Positions 1 through 8,000 of a stretch of 14,246 bases of DNA are shown piece after piece; position 1 is the stretch's first letter, and each line of letters begins with the position of its first letter. Location of the stretch: NCBI RefSeq assembly GCF_000003605.2, contig NW_003146289.1, positions 217,609-231,854 on the forward strand, in the 5' to 3' direction. A program made the translations under genes and the position numbers. The DNA comes from Saccoglossus kowalevskii (taxonomy: Eukaryota > Hemichordata > Enteropneusta > Harrimaniidae). The notes under the pieces were generated by a model. The model saw nothing but the letters and a program-made list of their open reading frames with translations. It was not told the DNA's origin and made no database searches.

Positions 1-117
1 CATACCAATTCACAGTTACTGTGTGTACTCATACCAATTCATAGTTACTGTGTGTACTCATACCAATTCATAGTTACTCTGTGTACTTAAACCAATTCAT
101 CAGTTACTCTGTGTACA
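1..117. repeat. 29-bp tandem repeat, four copies, open at the window start
   Basis: Four head-to-tail copies begin at 1, 30, 59 and 88. The core reads ATACCAATTCATAGTTACT and is followed by a GTGTGTAC-like tail. The first three copies are exactly 29 bp apart and differ by only a few substitutions. The fourth has lost the start of its motif and gained one base, so the array decays toward its inner edge. The period is not a multiple of three, which argues against coding use. The array probably continues to the left of the window. Confidence 0.93.
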
Positions 118-1240
118 CATACTTGTTATTTGCCGATAAAGACAAACTCAAATCTATTTGTGATTCACTTGATGCTACCCCAGTGATTCACGCCTTATCT
201 ATCAGCGTCTTATTGCAACTTAAAAACCACCTACAGACCAACAACATATTATCGCCAAGGCAATCTGCTATCGCCATTTTCTCTCCACTGAAACTGCTCT
301 TGATAAATGCCAAGAGGCTGTTCTAGTTTTAACTATAGTACAACATTCGACACAATCGACCACAGTTCTAACAACTGCACAATAGATATGGAATCAGTTA
401 AACTACTCTGCATTGGATATATCGGAACTGTAAACAAGTTGTCATCATTCAAAATATCTTTCTGACTCTTCCTCGCTTCCTCAAAGATCTGTCAATGGGG
501 CGTTAGATTTCATCTTATACACTGGGCCTTTGAGTAATGATATTAATACTCAGCCTGACACACATCGCATGATTTATACTAATGATACTCAAGTTTATAT
601 TGCACTGAACTCATCCGAGCATAATGTTACTGTTACAATAACTGGGGAATGCATGATTGATATCCGTAAATGACCTATCACAAACAAAGTCGTGCCAAAC
701 CAGAATCAGTTCATGTGCAGACATTGAGATCTTCCTACTATCAATATTGGTGGCACCATTCATTATCTCCACATTTTCAATTGCCAGAGACATTGCAAAA
801 ATGATTGATAATAACGAGCAATTAAAACAGCACGTCAAAACATTTGCACGTCAGCTAACACTGACATCCACAAAAATGGGAAATATCAACAATCAACTGA
901 ACGTCTAATCCAATCGTAAGCGCAATCAACAAATTACCTTGTTCCTGCATCAACTTCATTTGATGCCAGTTCATAAGCAGATTATTTACAAAATACCGAG
1001 GCTAACATTTGAAGCCCATAACAATTTTACCCCTGTTTACATTACTGACTTCGATGCTCCAAACACATCTTCAACTTCGTACTTCTAAACAACACCTTCT
1101 GAACCGAGTACCCTGATCAAGAACTAAAAGAGCTTTCGCAATTGCAGATTCTAAACCGAGGAATGAAGTTCCATAAATCAGCCAGTCTATTCCTACTCTA
1201 CCTATTTTCAAGTCGTAACTGGAGACTCATATTTTTATTA
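118..1240 (+). mobile_element. CR1/L2-group LINE remnant: decayed reverse transcriptase, 5'-truncated
   Basis: This is a dead copy of a non-LTR retrotransposon of the CR1/L2 (Jockey superfamily) type. Several RT landmarks appear in order but in different forward frames. A fingers segment reading LLQLKNHLQTNN lies at about 210-245. An RHF-STETALDKC block follows at 272-310 in a second frame. The palm block TFDTIDH is at 343-363 in a third frame. A GPL-containing segment and the catalytic box region are at 518-590, where the expected Y-x-D-D reads Y-T-N-D. A DNNEQLKQHVKT block is at about 795-840. The C-terminal segment resembling HLxWLPVHKRIIYKI is at 954-1052. The terminal block with NEVP and a degraded KTHLF-like end runs from 1132 to 1236, with TAA stops at 1174 and 1216. 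I see no endonuclease domain, so the copy is 5'-truncated or overrun by the repeat at 1-117. It cannot make active protein. The exact clade is uncertain. Confidence 0.88.
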
Positions 1241-1420
1241 TTCATGGATCAAAAGCATTTATGCAAATTGAATTTCAAAACAACATGCAAATCCAAATAA
1301 GCATAAATATAATTGCAAATCATATTTAAAGTAAAATGTGAGATTCATTATATAATTAAAAAAATGCATATCTAACTGAAAATTAACATAAATAGAAATG
1401 CAAATGTAGAGAAAAATATA
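1241..1420. other. AT-rich tail beyond the LINE with octamer-like motifs
   Basis: This AT-rich stretch directly follows the last recognisable LINE codons. It may include the element's 3' UTR. The octamer ATGCAAAT occurs at 1261-1268, 1285-1292 and 1398-1405, with a one-mismatch copy at 1313-1320. The first copies are about 24 to 28 bases apart, which could reflect a very degenerate short tandem structure. No coding sequence is seen. Confidence 0.4.
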
Positions 1421-4400
1421 TGACAAACTGTTTTAACGGTTTAATAATTAATCTTTTTGTTTTGCATTCTTCGGGTTTTTAGGTAGAGACTGGTATTTTT
1501 AATTACGTAATGTTTATTAGTAAATAACTGATAAGTAACTCATGTTATAATGACAGACTAAGAATGTTATGATGCCAGACAGTTCCGTCGATTTCGTAAG
1601 AGCCGTATATTTTCGTCACGTGTTATTCTACATGTTTACATAAATTCGAAGAGTGATATCATTTCGATAAATATTATGTTCAGGAATGCATGTTGGTAGT
1701 ATTATTCCTTCATCTCTCCAGCTAGAATAAGAGAGTGCATTCAACATGGCAGTGCTCGAACGGGATTGCATAACATACCTTCCTGTGCTCAAACACTGTT
1801 AAAATGATTTCAAACTTCACATACCAACCAGCATTTGAAAGTAAGCGAACATTGAGAAGACAGTTTTCAGATATTCTATTCTGATGAATGGAGTCAATAC
1901 AATGTATAGTTACTGCATCATGCCTGTACGGCATTTGTTTTGACAATGCAAATGCAATATTGTGCACTCTAAATTATATGTCATGATACTTTACCTAGTT
2001 AGCGATGGGTTAATACGTAGCAACTACGCATACTCAAATTAATATATTAATACTCGACAGTTGAAACAAACAGTTGAATACATAAAGTTATAATAAAAAA
2101 TAAGTTTAGTCACAGGGCATTTCATGATATTAAAACATGACGGTTGTCAATACCATAATTTAATCAATTGAACGCCAGGAAATTGCAAACATCAATATTT
2201 GCAAGAATATATTCTATTCACATGGGGAACAACGGGTACGCACATCGACACAGAAAGATTGCCCGAAACTTTTATGTCATATAGCTTCCTTGCCAAATGT
2301 GCTGCTGGCGAGTTGCAATGTGGGAGATATTTGGAATGATATGAGAACGTGAACAAATAACCTGACATGTAAGCAGTGTGCGTATTCCATGATTGATTTT
2401 GTTCTATTACTTTCGTTTAAAAACATCGGACACATTTAGACCGAAATCGTCTAAGGCAAGAACTAAATTGAATGATTGAGACCGTAAGCCCTTATCAACT
2501 GATAAAATTCGTGTTAAACAGTAATGAGAACATTTAATTTGCCTATATACACGTAATAGAAATGAAGGAGAAGAAACCATCATAACTAATAACAATACAA
2601 ATCCAATGTACAAACAAGTAAGCAAAACGAAAACGAAATGTAAAAATCTAGTTTACCTATCAGTTCGCATACACAGTGAAAGAGTAAGGAAAGAATCCGG
2701 CATAGAAACAAGTACATGTATCGGAAAATGGAATCGAAATGTATGATAACAAATAACATTATTAGTGCAATGTATTACCACGTTTTGAGTGACAATTTAA
2801 TTGCAAGCCATTGAACAATTAATAAATTAAATTGCTATACCAATTCATGCATATCATGCACTCTACTTAAAATGCCGAGTAACAGGTATTGTTTGAGTGT
2901 GTGTTGTCTCCAGGGTTATAATACCCAGTATGTTTATTCATCGGTAGTTAGTCCACAACAACTAGTTATTTAGAATTCTGTGCACGCCCTACCTCGCGAC
3001 TGTTTTTTTTTTATTACACAGAAAATTAATACATTGTCATAATTACAAAGGTACCATATGGCGGTATACACAATTTTAGTTGCACATAGATGGGTTTCAG
3101 TTTAACTTTCTGTGCCGACTCGCAAATTAACAAACCATTTCTGATAGTAATGACGATATGCGATTGCAATGTCTCAAACCACTATATCAGTAAAATAAAA
3201 AGTCCGCCAATGGTAAATTTTGTAAATTAACGAAAACATGGCACATTGTTTGTTTTTTCAGATGAATGTACAGTAGCATACAATTCAAACTAGTATATAT
3301 ATTATTTATACTATAAACGATTATGTGATTAGGTTATAGTGCTATAAACTAAAGCCTATAAACCTGACGATCCAATCGTGATTTATATTTCAGTTCGATC
3401 AATTGAAAAAAAAGACGGTCGATTTGTCTATTGAAGGTGCATTGCATTATGTGTGTGACAGATCCATACAAGAAAAAAAATCACGATTTGGCTGGTAACG
3501 AAGAGACTTAATATTCATAAGAGTAAACATTATTTTTTCAAACGCATTTGCTGTTATTGCATGGCTTATCTTTGTATGACCTTTAGTTCGTTCGTGTGCG
3601 ATGTGAGATTAGGTGTGTTGAGGCAAACTAGACCGCAGGGCAAACGGTTTTTCGTTACCGTTCCCCTACGCAGTTCGCTATTGGGAAGTGACGCCCAACA
3701 GGGACATATATTCAAAAGCGGAGTTACATGCATATTGCATGTGAAATCACGAGTAGTTTGTTTAGGTGGACTATTTATCATCGTTTCCCGACGTTCTATA
3801 ACACAACAAATGAATACACTATATTGTCTTAACGTTGCTTAACATCTTTAAGATCCATCAACGCCACACACAAGTCCATATTTCGGCATGTCACCAAACG
3901 ATACATTAGCGGATTGAATAATTTGACAAACTGTCGATTCTGAAATTCGTTATTTGTCACTCGCAATTACGGTTGAGATGATCTGCTACGTTGTCTATCC
4001 GCGAATTAATGTTTAAACCAAACATGTCTGGCTACCGATTGAACTAATCGCTTCAAGCCGGCGTTGAACATTGGTACGATTTTGTTAGGGTGTGTGTTTT
4101 ATAATAACAAGTAAGTATGAGGTATTTCTCGTTGCATATCACATCAATAACGAGAACATGGGCGAATCAATTTAAGCTTTACATTTGGTGCGAGGACACT
4201 ATCGATGTGCACTCAAGCCTCGATAGAAAGGACTCATTAAATAAGTGTCTATGAAGGGCAATGCTAGTGAGATTCCGTAATTTTCCTTCGTTGCCCCGGG
4301 TATTGACATGTTTTTTCAAAACGTAGTGGAATTATCAGTAGCACATGAAAATGGAAGCGCACATAGAATGTTATGACAATTTAAGTCAAATGACCCTGTT

Positions 4401-5612
4401 AATGGAGCTGATACACAGTGGAAATTTCATTAAGCCATTCTGGGCTTCCTCCGCTCACTGTCAGCTGCAGATGAAGTTGAAGAAACGAGTAATAGAAACT
4501 GACATCTCAAAGTGACGTGAGAATTAACAGAATTGCTTCCGTTTTCGATTTAAATAATATTGTTCCCGACGTCTCTCAATGAATCCTGTAAGCGAATTAA
4601 TCAAAGGTCGTCGAATGCATTGAATGTTGAAATTATTTTAAATTTAAAATCTTCCCTCGTCATTCCAAATGTTGCCCACAATACATTTTAGGGGAGTTGC
4701 CTCCCGTTAAACATTTCATTAGATTGTCTTCTCTTATAATATAGTTTTGCTTGTTGGATACCGAATCACATATATGTAGTTATAAGATAGAACATTTCTA
4801 ATAATTTCAATTCATGTTTTATAAAATAATGATTATGATTAACTAGCTCCGAAATGTTCATTTTCTCAATAAATTAGTCTTTTGTTCAAATCAATTATGA
4901 TTTCTCACTCATTCAACATGTTGAACAACCTTGAACTTGATCATAAGTCGCTTGTCCCCGATTACATTGAAGGAACCTATTACAAAAAAATCTCTGATGC
5001 TGGGTGAATTTCATATTCATTATTTTTATTTATAAAAGAAAATATACAATGTGCACCGATATTCAGACGCGTAAAAGCCGTGCCTTATATATGTAAGGTA
5101 ATTTCAAAATTACAATGATTTAAATATCCGTAAATATAAATGTCACTCTCTATGCCAGGGATAACAAGCCCAGAGAAAATAAATTGAATCACATAGTTGA
5201 TATAGATGTCTTGGACTGACATAATTACGTTATTTAGAAATCCATCTTAATAATCATTTAATTTCATAGACAAATATTACTTGCACTAGACGTATAATAG
5301 AAACAAATCGTATATTTCGGATGACATGGATATGCAGCAGAACAAACAACTTAATAAATTCTAAATGTGTGCGACATTATGATGGCCACATGGAATTCGT
5401 AAAGTAATTCGTGAAATTATTCGTTTTCTTCGGCTAATTACTTTAGTATGTAAATGTTATTTTCAGTATACATCTCGGCAAACTAAAATGGTTAATCATG
5501 TTTGTAAACTATGGGAACCAGGAAACCACTTCACACTTGTGAGCGTCTACCACTCCCCATACTATACTGTTATATTAATCATGGATTAAATTTAAAAAAA
5601 AGAACATATGTA
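1421..5612. other. Long AT-rich intergenic stretch, no recognisable gene
   Basis: I recognise no gene, RNA gene or transposon here. Open stretches exist but none is convincing: 55 stop-free codons at 2172-2336, a 93-codon ATG frame at 3561-3842 with a second frame open on the opposite strand, and a 56-codon ATG frame at 4345-4515 in slightly GC-richer DNA. All are within what chance allows in a window this size. Small structures include a T10 run at 3003-3012, a 6-bp stem at 3643-3662 and a perfect 7-bp-arm hairpin at 3726-3742. A CACGTG E-box lies at 1617-1622. A stray 12-base match to the 29-bp repeat core lies at 2837-2848. Confidence 0.6.
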
Positions 5613-5618
5613 TTTATT
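5613..5618 (-). terminator. Candidate poly(A) signal for the receptor gene
   Basis: The plus strand reads TTTATT, which is AATAAA on the minus strand. It is the first canonical hexamer I find downstream of the receptor stop codon and would give a 3' UTR of about 620 bases. A nearer non-canonical candidate is ATATAAA at 6171-6177. The hexamer is common by chance in AT-rich DNA. Confidence 0.3.
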
Positions 5619-6239
5619 TTTGCATGAAGTAGAATATCACATCAAAAATTTGCTCCGTATTATAAATACCTACAACACTAATGATATTATGATTACAGGA
5701 TTAGCCAATATTTGAGTCCGATCTTTTATAAACCCTATTGTGTGTGATGATTCCAAGTCTAAATGAACATGCAAACGGGATTTGTTCTTCGCCCATTGTG
5801 TTTTCTACGTCAAAGTGGGTTGATTAAATTTGGTGTCCAACATGATACCATCATCGATATTGTTTAGCAGTTATAAGATATGATCTTTTACAAATGTATC
5901 ATCACAACAACGCAATAACATTAATCGAAAAAGTTAACTTATTGGTAAGAGTTCGAAACTGTATTCCAGGCAATGCCATCGGAAACATGATATGTCAATC
6001 TGTTTTGGTAATATTTTACTGTCATTGTGGTTATTCACGTACCATGTATTCGAGCATTTGTATTGGTCGCCCTGCGTAACAAAACATATTTGACTATATT
6101 TTGCAAGTGGCTATACTGAGTGATTCTCAATGGTTTGTTTTTTAACACTCACACCGAAAATCTTGCTTGTTTTATATTTTCTGTCACCCTTTACTGCACA
6201 GCGACCTGTATAGTTTTTCTGTGCAGCGTACTGTCTCTG
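5619..6239 (-). other. Likely 3' UTR and flank of the receptor gene
   Basis: This is the stretch between the receptor stop codon and the nearest canonical AATAAA on the same strand. No coding sequence is recognised on either strand. A forward-strand open stretch near 5894-6079 has no recognisable features. The transcript end is inferred from the hexamer only. Confidence 0.35.
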
Positions 6240-7328
6240 TCAGAAACGGCACCTACCACACAACATCCGGGTAAAGGCAGTGCGAAATTCTCTGTTAAAT
6301 ATGGTATAAATTACCGGATTTCCACAGCTATTTGCATAGCCTATCCATGTAATAAAGGCTTCAACGTATTTATTCATACCGCAAGACGAGCCACAGAAAG
6401 GCATTATAATGTACATGATGAAGAACGGCAGCCAACATAACACGAATGAACCCATGATTATTCCTAGTGTCCGCGCGGCTTTCCGCTCTCTGCTAACTGA
6501 TATCCTCGTCTTTTCCTCTCGCATTTGGTCTATCATGTCTTTCACACTTGAGTTCGCTGTCATAGTAACAGACGGAGTTCCCATCCGATTCGAGCCATCT
6601 TGCAGGTTACTATCGCTGCTTGAGCTTTGTTTAAAATTGGTCGGCTGACTCGTGAACGTAGCTGTGCTTGCCGGTCGACGTTTGCGAATGCGTAGTCTAG
6701 CTGCTTTATAAATACGAAAATACACCACTGCCATTACGATAAAGGGAACATAAAATGAACCCATAGCTGAATATATGACATACCCCTGTTCCGATGTAAG
6801 CAGACATAGTTTCTCCCATGGTTCACCATCGTACACTCTTGTATGATCATTCCACCCTACCAGTGGTGGCATTGAAATGAGAGCACTCAATCCCCAAACA
6901 AACGCAATTATGACTAATACACGGCGCCGGGTTCGTTTAGCAGCATATGCGATGGGATCGGTGATTGCCCAGTAACGATCTAAGGCAATCGCACACAGAT
7001 TTAGTATCGAGGCTGTGCACAAAAACACATCGCTGGTCAGCCATATGTCGCAGAGTGAATAACTGAAAATCCAATAACCATAAAGATAATTGATGGTCGA
7101 CAAAGGCATAATGTAAATAGCCACTAACAAATCAGCAACTGCAAGGGAAACAATAAAATAATTCTGGACCACTTGGAGAGAACGTTGTGTCAGCACAGAT
7201 GTTATAACCAACAAATTTCCAAAAGCAGTCGCAACGATGAGAATGACAAGTATGACTCCTGTCGTTATAGCCTCTGGTACTGGCGTCAGCATTCCTCCTG
7301 ACCAAGTAGTGTTATTCACAGGTACCAT
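6240..7328 (-). CDS. Class A aminergic GPCR, octopamine/tyramine (TAR1)-like receptor, single exon
   Basis: This is a plasma-membrane receptor for a biogenic amine, 362 residues, ending at TGA 6240-6242. The start is the first in-frame ATG after the in-frame TAG at 7416-7418. It has a strong context (A at -3, G at +4). The short N-terminus has overlapping N-glycosylation sites at N5 and N6. TM1 spans about 19-45 with N38. TM2 carries D66. TM3 has disulfide Cys93, the amine-binding D100 and DRY at 117-119. TM4 has W145. The second extracellular loop has Cys175. TM5 has Y183, S187, S191 and P195. A Ser-rich third loop covers about 208-282. TM6 has E281 and WLPFF at 299-303. TM7 has W328, Y331 and NPVIY at 337-341. 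Helix 8 ends with Cys357 and Cys360. ALDRYWAITDP, PPLVGWND and CLLTSEQGYVIYS resemble type 1 tyramine receptors. Alpha2-adrenergic-like or alpha-type octopamine receptors are the alternatives. G protein choice is inferred (Gi/o is usual in TAR1). Unusual residues are Ala188 (5.43) and Gly336 (7.48). Confidence 0.93.
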   Translation of the reverse strand: MVPVNNTTWSGGMLTPVPEAITTGVILVILIVATAFGNLLVITSVLTQRSLQVVQNYFIVSLAVADLLVAIYIMPLSTINYLYGYWIFSYSLCDIWLTSDVFLCTASILNLCAIALDRYWAITDPIAYAAKRTRRRVLVIIAFVWGLSALISMPPLVGWNDHTRVYDGEPWEKLCLLTSEQGYVIYSAMGSFYVPFIVMAVVYFRIYKAARLRIRKRRPASTATFTSQPTNFKQSSSSDSNLQDGSNRMGTPSVTMTANSSVKDMIDQMREEKTRISVSRERKAARTLGIIMGSFVLCWLPFFIMYIIMPFCGSSCGMNKYVEAFITWIGYANSCGNPVIYTIFNREFRTAFTRMLCGRCRF

Positions 7329-7394
7329 GTTATATCCGGTGTGACAGTCGTAGAAGTTAATGTCAGCAGATCCAGCTTCAATAGTGAACGCCGC

Positions 7395-7406
7395 ACACAC
7401 GTGTGT
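7395..7406. promoter_or_regulatory. 12-bp palindrome with E-box, upstream of the receptor start
   Basis: ACACACGTGTGT is a perfect palindrome with a CACGTG E-box at its centre (7398-7403). It lies about 70 bases upstream of the receptor ATG, in the leader or core promoter. CACGTG is the known target class of bHLH factors such as USF and Myc/Max. Function here is inferred only from position and symmetry. Confidence 0.3.
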
Positions 7407-7662
7407 ACTGCAAGACTACAGCGGCAACGTTTGTATCTTATTACGCCCTACTATATTTGTGTTTCTTGTCGAGTCGTTCACATAAACAATCTTCACACGG
7501 AGCGCAGCATCAACTGCACACTGACTGCGCGAACGCTCCGGTGGTTATATCTACCCACTATATTGTGCTCTTCTCTGTTAATCGCGTGATGGCGTACCTC
7601 TCAATGAGTCCACATTGAATTGTCTCGATAAATTATGCATGCCCATATAGGTGAATCGAGCA

Positions 7663-7670
7663 ATTTGCAT
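7663..7670 (-). promoter_or_regulatory. POU-type octamer ATGCAAAT upstream of the receptor
   Basis: The minus strand carries a perfect octamer 335 bases upstream of the receptor ATG. Octamers bind POU-domain factors, which act in neurons in many animals. The same octamer occurs several more times in the window away from any gene, so this copy may be incidental. Confidence 0.25.
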
Positions 7671-7945
7671 TTTCCTCTCGCAGTATTGAGACACACGAGA
7701 AGAACTTATTTATGTGTTTTAGTCACTGTATACGACATTTACTTGAAATTGAAATAACAGTCTCCGAGCAATGTCAGCAAATTCTCTGCACTCAGTCTCA
7801 CGCTACTCAGCACGGCCACGTTGTCATTAGTCTGTTTCAAATAGTGTTTCACATTGTGTTATAACCTCAGAAACATGAATAGTTGAAGAAGTATCTAATA
7901 ATCAGCACCACACGGGCTTCCCAGAGTCAACACACATATTGTTCT

Positions 7946-7977
7946 CCACCAATGTGGCGCGCAGCTTGCACAAGCTG
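7946..7977. promoter_or_regulatory. CCAAT box and two adjacent inverted repeats in a GC-rich patch
   Basis: CCAC and GTGG (7946-7949 and 7954-7957) flank CAAT, forming a small inverted repeat that contains a CCAAT box. It is followed by a GCGCGC stretch and by CAGCTTG/CAAGCTG arms (7962-7968 and 7971-7977) with a 2-base centre. This is one of the few GC-rich patches in the receptor's upstream flank, 620-650 bases from the ATG. It is a candidate enhancer or distal promoter element; no function is shown by sequence alone. Confidence 0.25.
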
Positions 7978-8000
7978 TCGAATGAATTGGTAAACATCAA

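Larger units (their letters stand above)
7329..8000 (-). promoter_or_regulatory. Presumed 5' leader and promoter region of the receptor
   Basis: This is the region immediately upstream of the receptor start codon. The first 150 bases contain no upstream ATG on the sense strand. The first upstream ATG, at 7481-7483, is followed at once by TGA. Other landmarks are an E-box palindrome at 7395-7406, an ATGCAAAT octamer (minus strand) at 7663-7670 and a CCAAT-containing palindrome cluster at 7946-7977. I see no TATA box at a sensible distance on the minus strand. The transcription start is unknown, and a spliced upstream exon cannot be excluded. Confidence 0.35.

Noticed and set aside
1722-1967. 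81-codon minus-strand open stretch
   Set aside because: It starts without an ATG, has no domain and no supporting splice sites that I could identify.
3561-3842. 93-codon plus-strand ATG frame
   Set aside because: The initiation context is weak, the opposite strand is also open, and nothing in the peptide is recognisable. The slightly higher G+C explains the lack of stops.
4063-4075. 13-base match GTTGAACATTGGT shared with 9243-9255
   Set aside because: One or a few matches of this length are expected by chance in 14 kb, and the flanks do not align.
6120-6648. Plus-strand open frames opposite the receptor C-terminal half
   Set aside because: They are antisense shadows of the receptor coding sequence and show no domain of their own.
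7902-7920. Possible RE1/REST site upstream of the receptor
   Set aside because: TCAGCACC matches the left half-site, but the right half departs from the consensus at several positions.
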